64,000 bases of DNA from Moraxella porci DSM 25326. GTDB lineage: Bacteria; Pseudomonadota; Gammaproteobacteria; Pseudomonadales; Moraxellaceae. Numbering within the stretch: the stretch's first letter is position 1; every line of letters begins with the position of its first letter. The DNA is taken from contig NZ_MUYV01000007.1 in NCBI RefSeq assembly GCF_002014855.1, positions 1 to 64,000 on the forward strand. Direction: 5' to 3'. The notes below the pieces were generated by a model. That model was not told where the DNA came from. It ran no database searches and was given only the letters and a program-made list of their open reading frames with translations. Below, one piece after another: positions 47,463 through 55,696 of the stretch. The position numbers and the translations under genes were made by a program.

Positions 47463-48842
47463 TTATTTGACTGGCACTAATGATGTCGAGCCGTCAGTAT
47501 TGACTACTCGGCGATAGACAGTGCCTGCACCAGAAATGCCTTGGCTTGGCTGAACCACTGGTGTAGCTTGGATGCTACTGGGTGCCTGCGGTGCTACTTG
47601 TGGTGCTGACATAGGCTGTACCGCACTGCTTTGTGTTGTAATCAAGCGATGGAATTTTTGACCCGCTCGGCCATCTGGAGTCACGCCTGCTTTACGCTGA
47701 TAATCCATGATGGCACGGCGAGTATTATCCCCGATGATACCATCCACTGCACCGATGTCATAGCCAGCGTTGAGTAGCGCTTGCTGAATCTCTTTGGATT
47801 CACGGCGACCGATACCTGGGTCATCTGTTGGCCAAGGTGTGGAAAAGTTTGTGTTGGTATTTTCGCTCGTCACCAAATCTGACAAATGAGCAATGGCAAG
47901 TGCATAGCTCTCTGACGCATTATAGGCATAAAACGCATCAAAGTTCTTGCCCACCAAGAACGCAGGACCATGCTTACCTGCAGGTAGCAGCAGTCCTGCC
48001 GATGCCATGTTATTTGGCAATGGACGACCATCAGGTAGGGTCAGCCCCATATTTTGCCAATGGCTGATGGATTTTTTGTCACGGCGACCGCTTGAGCCGT
48101 CATAGCCGTTCAATTTTACTTCATAGCCCCATGGCTCGCCACTGCGATATCCTTTTTTGGCAAGGAAATTGGCGGTACTGGCTAGGGCATCTGCTTTTGA
48201 ATTAACCAAATCTTTGCGGCCATCACCATCAAAATCCACCGCCAATTCTAGGAATGTGCTTGGCATAAACTGCGTCTGACCAAACGCCCCCGCCCATGAG
48301 CCTGTCATATCCTGCGGACGAATGTCACCATTTTGGACGATTTTTAGGGCATTGGCAAATTCACCACGGAAATAGCTCTGGCGACGGTCAAAGCATGATA
48401 AAGTCGCAAGGCTGTCAAACAAGTTTTTCTTACCCAAAGTCTGACCAAAATTACTCTCCACACCCCATACGCCAAGCACATGCTCTGCCTTGACACCATA
48501 ACGGCTCTCGATACGGCGTAAGACATCGGCCTGCTCACGCTTGGCGCGGATACCGTCTTCGACACGCTCGCTATCGACTAGTGATGCCAAATAATCCCAA
48601 ACATCTTTTTTAAATTCAGGTTGATAATTCAGCGAGCGAATCACCGTCGGGTCAGGCTGACTTGGGCGATAGGTTTCAAAGGTTTGGCTTGAGACACCAC
48701 GAAACGCACTGCTGTTTTTTAGGCCATCAAGGCATTGTTGAAATTCGCTATTGCTAAGATTGGGTAAATCATTTGCCACCGCCGCTTGGCTCAGTGCCAA
48801 ACCGCTCACTGCCAATGATAGGACTGAAAGTGTTTTTTTCAT
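47463..48842 (-). CDS. lytic murein transglycosylase with peptidoglycan-binding domain (MltB family)
   Basis: A 459-residue periplasmic enzyme. Signal peptide MKKTLSVLSLAVSGLALSQA, cleaved near AVA-N. The SLT_2 catalytic domain has Glu in VLGVWGVESNFG and the motif FGQTQFMPSTFLELAVDFDG. A PG_binding_1 domain follows (IQQALLNAGYDIGAVDGIIG). A Pro/Gln/Ser-rich tail ends with GAGTVYRRVVNTDGSTSLVPV. It cleaves glycan strands to 1,6-anhydro-muramyl ends. There is no lipobox, so it should be soluble rather than lipid-anchored as MltB is. Confidence 0.9.
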   Translation of the reverse strand: MKKTLSVLSLAVSGLALSQAAVANDLPNLSNSEFQQCLDGLKNSSAFRGVSSQTFETYRPSQPDPTVIRSLNYQPEFKKDVWDYLASLVDSERVEDGIRAKREQADVLRRIESRYGVKAEHVLGVWGVESNFGQTLGKKNLFDSLATLSCFDRRQSYFRGEFANALKIVQNGDIRPQDMTGSWAGAFGQTQFMPSTFLELAVDFDGDGRKDLVNSKADALASTANFLAKKGYRSGEPWGYEVKLNGYDGSSGRRDKKSISHWQNMGLTLPDGRPLPNNMASAGLLLPAGKHGPAFLVGKNFDAFYAYNASESYALAIAHLSDLVTSENTNTNFSTPWPTDDPGIGRRESKEIQQALLNAGYDIGAVDGIIGDNTRRAIMDYQRKAGVTPDGRAGQKFHRLITTQSSAVQPMSAPQVAPQAPSSIQATPVVQPSQGISGAGTVYRRVVNTDGSTSLVPVK

Positions 48843-49010
48843 AAAAAAATCCTTAGAACCATAATGAAAATTGCAAATAGCCTAAGCTTACCCAATTTTG
48901 CCCGTGATTTCAAAATAAACTTGCTAAAATCCGACAATATCAACCATCATGCAACAAATGCGTAACCTAAGCCGAGCCAAAACCAAACAAGATGCACTGC
49001 TGTGATGATG

Positions 49011-49062
49011 CTAGAAGAACGACAGTTTGACAAGTACTAGAAGAACGATAGTTTGACAAGGT
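49011..49062 (+). repeat. 26-bp tandem duplication in the nitroreductase promoter
   Basis: Two adjacent 26-base units (49011-49036 and 49037-49062), each reading CTAGAAGAACGAYAGTTTGA then CAAG, differ at two or three bases. Each contains TTGACA. Confidence 0.85.
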
Positions 49063-49081
49063 AACAGTGCTTTGGCATAAT
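49053..49081 (+). promoter_or_regulatory. nitroreductase promoter
   Basis: TTGACA (49053-49058), a 17-base spacer and CATAAT (49076-49081). A second TTGACA sits 26 bases upstream at 49027-49032 because of the tandem duplication. Confidence 0.75.
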
Positions 49082-49129
49082 CTTAAAAACTCTTAGCAAA
49101 ACCACCGCACAACAAACAAGGACTTGCCC

Positions 49130-49837
49130 ATGACCACCCAAGACCAAACTGCCATCGTAGATAGCGTGATCACCGCTCGCCACTCAGTACGGGCATTTTT
49201 GGATACGCCTGTCGATACACAGACCATCAAAGATATTCTCACCGTGGCAAGCCGCGCACCATCAGGCACGAACACACAGCCGTGGAAAGTCTATGTGGTG
49301 ACAGGTGACAAACGAGCCCAGCTGATTGACAATATCTTTACTGCCAAACAAGCCATCGCCGATGATCCAAGTCTTGCGGACAAATTCCAAGAAACTTTCC
49401 CCTACTATCCGACCGAATGGATCTCGCCATTCATCGATCGTCGCCGTGAGAATGGTTGGGGACTGTACGGACTTTTAGGCATCCAAAAAGGCGATAAAGA
49501 AAAAATGGCGGCACAGCAAGATCGCAACTTCAAGCTATTTGATGCGCCTGTGGGGCTGTTTTTTACGGTGAATAAAGTGATGGGCACTGGCTCAAAGATG
49601 GACATCGCTATGATGATCCAAAATGTGATGATTGCCGCCAAGGCTCGTGGGCTTGACACCTGCCCGCAGGCTGCATTCAACCACTTCCACCCTGTGGTGC
49701 TTGAGACGATCGGTGCAGGTGATGATGAAGAGCTGGTTTGTACTGTCGCGCTTGGCTATGCCGATGAATCAGACATCGTCAATACCTTTATCACGCCACG
49801 CGTGCCTGTGGATGAGTTTGCGGTGTTTTTGGATTAA
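49130..49837 (+). CDS. nitroreductase family oxidoreductase
   Basis: A 235-residue FMN protein. The N-terminal HSVRAFLDTPV and SRAPSGTNTQPWKVYVVTG are the typical FMN-binding segments; GLDTCPQAAFNHF and ELVCTVALGYADES lie near the end. Such enzymes reduce nitroaromatics, quinones or enones with NAD(P)H; the substrate is not determined. ATG at 49130 follows AAGGACT; an upstream TTG is not needed. Confidence 0.88.
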   Translation: MTTQDQTAIVDSVITARHSVRAFLDTPVDTQTIKDILTVASRAPSGTNTQPWKVYVVTGDKRAQLIDNIFTAKQAIADDPSLADKFQETFPYYPTEWISPFIDRRRENGWGLYGLLGIQKGDKEKMAAQQDRNFKLFDAPVGLFFTVNKVMGTGSKMDIAMMIQNVMIAAKARGLDTCPQAAFNHFHPVVLETIGAGDDEELVCTVALGYADESDIVNTFITPRVPVDEFAVFLD

Positions 49838-49860
49838 TAGGAGCAAAGGTACCAATTAAT

Positions 49861-50256
49861 ATGAAACATGCATTATTCAAAATTTCTGCCCTCGCCATGA
49901 TGATGACTGCGATAATCAGCTGTAGCGATGCCAACATTGCCAGTTACAACACACGAAAATCAGCGGATAATTTTGAAGTTAATCGCCGTATTGTGTTTTA
50001 TAATGGTATCACGGATAACTACATCCTTGAGATTGAAGGCAGATGCTCATTTGAGTTGAATGATAGCAAAACTGCTTTTAATGTCATTTGCAAGACAGGT
50101 GAAAAAGCATTTAAAAGACATACATTAGTGCTATCTGACAATGTGACAGCATTTGTCGAACAAATTGAGCCCAATCAGGCTGATAGTTATTTTTACCGAG
50201 TTATATTCAAGCCGTCCGCTATCGTACCTGATATGGAAGTTAAACTGCCAGAGTAA
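49861..50256 (+). CDS. small lipoprotein resembling prophage beta-sandwich lipoproteins
   Basis: A 131-residue lipoprotein with signal peptide and lipobox TAIISC (Cys21). The body (NTRKSADNFEVNRRIVFYNG, then ITDNYILEIEGRCSFE, FNVICKTGEKAFKRHTL, DNVTAFVEQIEP, YRVIFKPSAIVPD) resembles a lipoprotein family that I know from phages and prophages. I recognise it from memory only. It lies 23 bases after the nitroreductase gene and ends at its own terminator; no other phage gene is near. Function unknown. Confidence 0.6.
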   Translation: MKHALFKISALAMMMTAIISCSDANIASYNTRKSADNFEVNRRIVFYNGITDNYILEIEGRCSFELNDSKTAFNVICKTGEKAFKRHTLVLSDNVTAFVEQIEPNQADSYFYRVIFKPSAIVPDMEVKLPE

Positions 50257-50267
50257 ACTGACAAAGC

Positions 50268-50310
50268 AAACATACTGGATTGATTATCGCACAATCCAGT
50301 ATGTTTTGTT
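50268..50310 (+). terminator. terminator after the small lipoprotein gene
   Basis: AAACATACTGGATT/AATCCAGTATGTTT, a perfect 14-bp stem with an 11-base loop, followed by TGTT. Confidence 0.8.
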
Positions 50311-50329
50311 AGTATTTATAAACGAAATA

Positions 50330-50851
50330 TCACTTTAATAAATCGGTGAATTTTTCACGCAGTTTTGCCAATTTTGGTGGAATGGCAAAACTACAATACG
50401 GCTGGGTGGGGTTATTAGCAAAATAATTTTGGTGATAGCTTTCTGCTGGATAAAACTGCGGTGCCATCTCAAGGCGAGTCACGACCGGGATGCCATCTTT
50501 GATAAGCTCATTTATGAGTTGCTCAGCGATGGCTTGATCGGTGTTATCCTCATAAAAAATCACCGATGCATATTGTGTGCCGATGTCATTGCCTTGGCGG
50601 TTCGGCGTTGTCGGGTCATGGGTGGCAAAAAACACTGCCAAAATCTGCGATAAATCAATCACTTGATCATCATAGACCACCTGCACGACTTCGACATGAC
50701 CTGTCGTACCTGTACAGACCGCTTGATAATTGGCGGTATCGGCACTGCCACCTGCATAGCCACTGATGACACTTTGCACACCTTTTAGTGCGCCAAACAC
50801 CGACTCAGTACACCAAAAACAGCCGCCACCCAACAAGATTGATCGAATCAT
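50330..50851 (-). CDS. msrA: peptide-methionine (S)-S-oxide reductase
   Basis: A 173-residue repair enzyme that reduces methionine S-sulfoxide. The active site is [13 protein letters not shown], and [24 protein letters not shown] (in part), YAGG and [13 protein letters not shown] are conserved. ATG at 50851 follows AAGGATGT. It diverges from cmoA with 72 bases between the start codons. No msrB is adjacent. Confidence 0.96.
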   Translation of the reverse strand: MIRSILLGGGCFWCTESVFGALKGVQSVISGYAGGSADTANYQAVCTGTTGHVEVVQVVYDDQVIDLSQILAVFFATHDPTTPNRQGNDIGTQYASVIFYEDNTDQAIAEQLINELIKDGIPVVTRLEMAPQFYPAESYHQNYFANNPTQPYCSFAIPPKLAKLREKFTDLLK

Positions 50852-50884
50852 CGCCACATCCTTAATTTCAAATTGATAAATCAA

Positions 50885-50893
50885 TGCTATAAT
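50885..50893 (+). promoter_or_regulatory. extended -10 upstream of cmoA
   Basis: TGCTATAAT, 30 bases before the cmoA ATG at 50924. It overlaps the region before msrA. Confidence 0.6.
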
Positions 50894-50923
50894 AAGTCAT
50901 TTTTACCAGTCTATCATAAGCCT

Positions 50924-51685
50924 ATGTCAAATACCAAGCACGACACGCTATTTACGACACCGCTGGATAAATCGGCTCGTTTTAGCTTTGATGAAGAAGT
51001 GGTGGCGTGTTTTCCTGATATGATTCGCCGCAGTGTCCCAGGCTATGGGCAGATGCTTGCCATGTTGCCGATTTTGGCTCGCCGTCATTGCCTATTTCGC
51101 CAAAATACGCATGATGGCAAAAAAGTCAGTCGTGTCTATGATCTTGGCACATCGCTTGGGGCGGTGAGTTTTGCTTTGGCGGATAAATTTCGTCCTGATG
51201 AGCTTGAAATCCACGCCATCGACATCTCAAAGCCAATGATCGATCGTGCCAAAAGTGTCGTCGGTGAGCATTATCCTGATCATGACATTCGCTTTGAGCT
51301 TGCCGACATCACGCAGATGGACTTTGAGCCGTGCGATTTGATTGTTATCAATCTGACCTTGCAATTTCTCAATCCTGATGCCCGCCTAGCCCTACTACAA
51401 AAATGCCACGATGCACTGGCTGATGGCGGTATTTTGATTCTCACCGAAAAAACGCACCTAAGCGATGAACAAGATGATGCATGGCGAGTCGAACGCTATT
51501 ATGATTTTAAGCGAGCCAATGGCTACAGCGAGATGGAAATCAGCGGCAAAAGAAATGCGCTTGAGAATGTACTCATCACCGACACGCTTGAGCTGCATCA
51601 TCACAGACTGCAGCAAGCAGGGTTTGAGCGTCGTTTGACTTGGTTTATGTTTTTGAATTTTGCGTCGATTGTGGCGTTTAAATAG
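50924..51685 (+). CDS. cmoA: carboxy-S-adenosyl-L-methionine synthase
   Basis: A 253-residue SAM-fold enzyme that makes carboxy-SAM from SAM and prephenate. [16 protein letters not shown] is the SAM motif, and [13 protein letters not shown] and [15 protein letters not shown] are typical of CmoA. ATG 50924 lies just behind an extended -10 and gives the expected N-terminus ([10 protein letters not shown]). It is followed by cmoB after 11 bases; together they make 5-oxyacetyl uridine at the tRNA wobble position. Confidence 0.95.
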   Translation: MSNTKHDTLFTTPLDKSARFSFDEEVVACFPDMIRRSVPGYGQMLAMLPILARRHCLFRQNTHDGKKVSRVYDLGTSLGAVSFALADKFRPDELEIHAIDISKPMIDRAKSVVGEHYPDHDIRFELADITQMDFEPCDLIVINLTLQFLNPDARLALLQKCHDALADGGILILTEKTHLSDEQDDAWRVERYYDFKRANGYSEMEISGKRNALENVLITDTLELHHHRLQQAGFERRLTWFMFLNFASIVAFK

Positions 51686-51696
51686 CGATTTTTAGT

Positions 51697-52725
51697 ATGA
51701 TGAACACCATTGCCCGTACCGAAAAAGCCTTATTTGACACCTTGTTTGACCTAGCTCAGCATCATCCTGTGGCGTATGAATGGCTCAAACGCCTACCTGA
51801 TTGGCTTGGCAGTATCAAAAATAAAGAGCGATATGCACACGCCCCGTATTATGAATCCGTGATTAACAAACTGCCTGAAGTATCGCCAACGCATATTGAT
51901 CTTGATGCCAGCTGTGTCACTGCTCATGTCAGCCTGACTCACAGTGACTATCGCAAAGCCGAAGCACTGCTGAAAAACCTGATGCCATGGCGAAAAGGCG
52001 GCTTTATCATCGGTGATGAGACGCATCAAATCCATATCGACACCGAATGGCGTAGCGATCACAAATGGGATCGCGTCTTGCCACACATCAGCGACCTTGG
52101 TGGCAAACGCGTGCTCGATGTCGGCGGTGGCTCAGGTTATCATGGCTTTCGTATGATTGGCGCGGGTGCTAGTAGCGTGGTGGTGATTGACCCATCTTGC
52201 TTGTTTTATCATCAGTTTATGGCGATACGGCATTTTTTGGGTGAGATGACCAACCGCTTTGGCCAATCACCGATTCATTTTATCCCTGTGGGTTTAGAAG
52301 AATTGCCAAATGGCGGATTGTTTCATACCGTCTTTTGTATGGGTGTGCTCTATCATCGTGCTTCGCCGTTTGATTGTTTATTACAATTAAAAAATCAACT
52401 GCTAAAAGGCGGTGAACTGGTGCTTGAAACTTTGGTCGTAGAAGGTGATGAAAATACCGTACTTGTGCCAAAAGATCGCTATGCGATGATGAATAATGTG
52501 TATTTTTTGCCATCAGTGGCAGCACTGACGCTTTGGCTAGAAAAAGCAGGCTTTGTCGATGTCCACTGCGTCGATATCAGCACCACCACAAGCGATGAGC
52601 AGCGTGCGACTGATTGGATGACTTATCATTCGCTATCAGACTTTTTAGATCCCGATGATGACAGCAAAACCATCGAAGGCTATCCACGCCCTGTACGCGC
52701 GGTGATGGTCGCCAAAAAGCCTTGA
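51697..52725 (+). CDS. cmoB: tRNA U34 carboxymethyltransferase
   Basis: A 342-residue enzyme that uses carboxy-SAM to turn 5-hydroxyuridine 34 into cmo5U, widening decoding of NNU, NNA and NNG codons. EWRSDHKWDRVLPHI, VLDVGGGSGYHGFRMIGAGA and GVLYHRASPFDCLLQLKNQL are CmoB signatures. The first two codons are both ATG, so the start may be 51697 or 51700. Confidence 0.95.
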   Translation: MMNTIARTEKALFDTLFDLAQHHPVAYEWLKRLPDWLGSIKNKERYAHAPYYESVINKLPEVSPTHIDLDASCVTAHVSLTHSDYRKAEALLKNLMPWRKGGFIIGDETHQIHIDTEWRSDHKWDRVLPHISDLGGKRVLDVGGGSGYHGFRMIGAGASSVVVIDPSCLFYHQFMAIRHFLGEMTNRFGQSPIHFIPVGLEELPNGGLFHTVFCMGVLYHRASPFDCLLQLKNQLLKGGELVLETLVVEGDENTVLVPKDRYAMMNNVYFLPSVAALTLWLEKAGFVDVHCVDISTTTSDEQRATDWMTYHSLSDFLDPDDDSKTIEGYPRPVRAVMVAKKP

Positions 52726-52912
52726 CCTGCGATGATACAAACTGGCATTTGTGCCAATTTTATACAATTTACTACACATCATTTGCCAAAGCTTGATTAT
52801 AATAAGCCAGCTGTCATGCGCTTGGCTTATTTTGTATTTGCCATACCAAACAAATGCAAAAACAACGCATGACAAACCAGTTAAAATAATACTCTAAAAT
52901 TAAGGTGAAAAT

Positions 52913-53836
52913 ATGGCAGGTGGTAGCCTACTGATGTTACTCGATGACATCGCAACGATTCTTGATGATGTCTCAGTAATGACAAAAATGGCAGCAAAAA
53001 AGACTGCAGGCGTACTGGGTGATGATTTGGCGCTGAACGCTCAGCAGGTGACTGGCGTGCGTGCCGATCGTGAGCTGTCGGTAGTGTGGGCAGTTGCCAA
53101 AGGTTCGTTCATTAATAAAGTCATCCTAGTGCCAGCCGCTCTACTCATCAGTGCGGTGGCAGCTTGGCTGATTACCCCACTGTTAATGCTCGGCGGTGCG
53201 TTCTTGTGCTATGAAGGTGCCGAAAAAGTCGTGCATAAATTCGCCCCAAACCTGTTGCCGCATGAGCTTGACGATGATGCCGCACATCATGACCGTCTAG
53301 TCGCCAATGCTGATGAGCAGGTGGATTTGGTTGCTTTAGAAAAAGACAAAATCCGAGGTGCGATTCGTACAGACTTTATCTTATCTGCTGAGATCGTGGT
53401 CATCTCACTGGGCGTGATGACGGCAGCGACATTTGCAACCAAAGCAGCGGCGCTATCAACGATCGCCATTTTGATGACGGTGGGCGTGTATGGCTTGGTG
53501 GCGCTGATTGTCAAGCTTGATGATATGGGCGTGCATTTGCTGAATAAGCCTGACGCATCCTCTCAAGCGATCGGCCGTGCGCTGCTTGCTTTTGCACCAA
53601 AGCTAATGAAGTTTTTATCATTCGCTGGTACGCTTGCGATGTTCTTGGTCGGTGGTGGCATCTTGGTGCATGGCATCGATATTTTGCACCATCAAGCCGA
53701 AGATCTGGCGGCATTGTCAGGCGTATTTGGCGGCCTTACCGAAGCGCTATATAATGGCGTCGTGGGTCTGATCGCAGGTTTGATTATCCTTGCTGTGGTA
53801 ATTATGGCAAAGAAGCTATTTGGTAAGAAGCATTAA
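52913..53836 (+). CDS. DUF808 (YedI-like) membrane protein
   Basis: A 307-residue multi-helix inner-membrane protein. The signature MAGGSLLMLLDDIATILDD and AKKTAGVLGDDLALNAQQV, and HGIDILHHQAEDL late in the protein, match the DUF808/YedI family, whose function is unknown. About six hydrophobic segments are visible. AAGGTGAAA precedes the ATG. Confidence 0.9.
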   Translation: MAGGSLLMLLDDIATILDDVSVMTKMAAKKTAGVLGDDLALNAQQVTGVRADRELSVVWAVAKGSFINKVILVPAALLISAVAAWLITPLLMLGGAFLCYEGAEKVVHKFAPNLLPHELDDDAAHHDRLVANADEQVDLVALEKDKIRGAIRTDFILSAEIVVISLGVMTAATFATKAAALSTIAILMTVGVYGLVALIVKLDDMGVHLLNKPDASSQAIGRALLAFAPKLMKFLSFAGTLAMFLVGGGILVHGIDILHHQAEDLAALSGVFGGLTEALYNGVVGLIAGLIILAVVIMAKKLFGKKH

Positions 53837-53880
53837 GTCACCTCAAGCGATGTGGCATTGAATAACTGCCATCGCCAATC

Positions 53881-53910
53881 AAAAAAAGACGCTTGAATGC
53901 GTCTTTTTTG
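53881..53910 (+). terminator. DUF808 gene terminator
   Basis: AAAAAAGACGC/GCGTCTTTTTT with a TTGAAT loop, T run included. Confidence 0.88.
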
Positions 53911-53985
53911 CATATTGTGATAAATTGTTCGGCTGATTTATGAATCACTGGGATAAAGTGAAACACCCCTCGATGCTGACGGCTA

Positions 53986-54696
53986 TCACCGCGTCCGCTG
54001 CTCGATGATGATCGAATCGATGCCGTTATTGCGCAGACGAATGCTGGCTGAGGTGGCCTCGCTTTGGCTCATCGGTGTGGAGATGACTTGGTACAGATAG
54101 CTGCCATCGTTTAATTCACGACGCACGACGATGGCATCGACACCTGCCATCAGCACTTCAGCGCGCTTTAGGTCGGCTTCGTGGGCTTGCTCATAGCTTT
54201 TGATTTGTAAGATGTGGCTGCCTTGACTGGTTTGGACTTGGCTGATGCCGCGCTCTGACTCGCTCATGGTCAGGCGATTGGTTGGCTCATCCGCCTCGGC
54301 TGCATCAATGGGTGCAGGTTCGACTTGGCTTGGCGCGCTGTTATTGGCATTAGAATGCACGATCAAATCCGTGCTTGGGGTGGGTAGGCTGACCACCTCG
54401 CGCTCTTGAATGCTGACGCCCTCAGGGATGCTTTGAAATTTTTGTTCAGGCAGCACTTCATAAAACTCAAATTCCATCGCAGGACTGGTGGTTTTGATGG
54501 GTTCAACCGGCGCTTCGAGTTCAGCGGTACTGCGGCGAAAGCCATCAAACAACGGCGAAAAATACAAAAATACCGACAGCATCACCACCACCAAAGCGCC
54601 CACCAACATCCATAATAGGCTGCTTAAGCCTCTGCTGCGGCGGCGCATCTCATCTTTATAGATGGCAGAAGGTTGTTTTTGAGGTCTTGGTGACAT
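53986..54696 (-). CDS. SPOR-domain membrane protein
   Basis: A 236-residue bitopic protein: short basic cytoplasmic N-terminus (residues 1-27), membrane helix (LLWMLVGALVVVMLSVFLYF), a Pro/Glu/Ser-rich periplasmic linker, then a C-terminal SPOR domain (SHILQIKSYEQAHEADLKRA, VVRRELNDGSYLYQVI). SPOR domains bind denuded glycan at the division site, as in FtsN and DedD. In Pseudomonadales similar genes lie by argS; here the neighbours are unrelated. Confidence 0.82.
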   Translation of the reverse strand: MSPRPQKQPSAIYKDEMRRRSRGLSSLLWMLVGALVVVMLSVFLYFSPLFDGFRRSTAELEAPVEPIKTTSPAMEFEFYEVLPEQKFQSIPEGVSIQEREVVSLPTPSTDLIVHSNANNSAPSQVEPAPIDAAEADEPTNRLTMSESERGISQVQTSQGSHILQIKSYEQAHEADLKRAEVLMAGVDAIVVRRELNDGSYLYQVISTPMSQSEATSASIRLRNNGIDSIIIEQRTR

Positions 54697-54832
54697 GGTG
54701 ATATCCTTGGGCTGAGCGTACTGGCCAAAGCTGCATCGAGCGGCGCAACTGAACTTAAGATGACAAAATCAATGAATGATGACTATTGTAACAAATTTTT
54801 CTAAAAATATCGTGCTTATTGTTGCATGGTGG

Positions 54833-54861
54833 TTGGTAGTTGGGATAAATATTGTTATAAT
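54833..54861 (+). promoter_or_regulatory. promoter of the DUF2788 gene
   Basis: TTGGTA (54833-54838), a 17-base spacer, then TATAAT (54856-54861) preceded by TGT, an extended -10. It lies 31 bases before the ATG. Confidence 0.65.
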
Positions 54862-54892
54862 ATGTGGATGAATTATCACAAAGGTGCTTAGC

Positions 54893-55129
54893 ATGTCTGC
54901 GATGGCGACGCTATTTTTGGTATCGGCCGAGACGATTACCAAGTTGGGCTTGTATGTATTACTGCCTGTTTTTATTGCATTTTTGATTTTTATTATGTGG
55001 GACATCTCCAAAAAATCAAATGCAGGCAGAGCAGGAACATTCTGGATTTTTGTGGCTTTGGGTATGGGTTTTTTTGGATTCATCGCCAAACTTGTGATCG
55101 AATTCGTCCTTGAAAAATGGGTTTTATAA
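54893..55129 (+). CDS. DUF2788-like small membrane protein
   Basis: A 78-residue protein with two membrane helices joined by the polar loop MWDISKKSNAGRAGTFW, which fits DUF2788. AAAGG lies ten bases before the ATG; the upstream GTG at 54884 is less likely. Function is unknown. Confidence 0.7.
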   Translation: MSAMATLFLVSAETITKLGLYVLLPVFIAFLIFIMWDISKKSNAGRAGTFWIFVALGMGFFGFIAKLVIEFVLEKWVL

Positions 55130-55201
55130 GCTTTAAATTGTTCATCGGCATTTGATGACTTGATTGACAATTTTAATTGATCTTAAACTTGGAGAAACGG
55201 T

Positions 55202-55555
55202 ATGAAAAATTTTGCACTAATTGCCGTGATGGCAGCAGCAGTGGCGTTGAGCGCTTGCAGCAAGCACCATGAGAAAGTCTATGCGGTAGATCGCGTTGAA
55301 GAAGCGCAGGCAGCTGCACTACAAAAGGCGCCACAAGCTGAAGAGATGATTTTTGATGATCATGGACAGCCGACTTTTGTTGAGTTGTCAGGTGGCGCGG
55401 CAACTACCACCACATCTGCAGCCGATACTGCCGCTCCAGCTGATGCTGCCACCGATGCCGCTGCGCCTGCAGCTGATGCAACCACAGAAGCTGCGCCTGC
55501 AGCCGATGCAACCACAGAAGCTGCGCCTGCAGCCGATGCAGCCACCACCAATTAA
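55202..55555 (+). CDS. small lipoprotein with Ala-rich repeat tail
   Basis: A 117-residue lipoprotein (lipobox VALSAC, Cys about 19). The N-terminal half has a charged segment (VYAVDRVEEAQAAALQKAP); the C-terminal half is low-complexity Ala/Thr/Asp/Pro with the decapeptide EAAPAADATT repeated, coded by a 30-base tandem repeat. Good ribosome site GGAGAAA. No enzymatic domain is seen; an envelope spacer role is inference. Confidence 0.7.
   Translation: MKNFALIAVMAAAVALSACSKHHEKVYAVDRVEEAQAAALQKAPQAEEMIFDDHGQPTFVELSGGAATTTTSAADTAAPADAATDAAAPAADATTEAAPAADATTEAAPAADAATTN
55461..55545 (+). repeat. 30-bp in-frame tandem repeat (about 2.8 units)
   Basis: Units at 55461-55490 and 55491-55520, with a partial third to about 55545. 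Units 1 and 2 differ by one base (AGCTG/AGCCG). The unit length is a multiple of three, so copy changes would lengthen or shorten the lipoprotein tail by ten residues without a frameshift. Confidence 0.85.
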
Positions 55556-55578
55556 TCAAATTGATGAATGCTGTTTTA

Positions 55579-55609
55579 TAAGCCTGTGGATTGCCGCAGG
55601 CTTATTTTG
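55579..55609 (+). terminator. lipoprotein gene terminator
   Basis: TAAGCCTGTGG/CCGCAGGCTTA with one G-U pair and a 4-base loop, followed by TTTTG. Confidence 0.7.
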
Positions 55610-55696
55610 TATGGATCTGTCATCAGCTGGGTGCTTGATTTTTTTGGCGCAGCTTGATACAGTAGAGCTGATTTTAATGGAATAAGGAAAATACCC

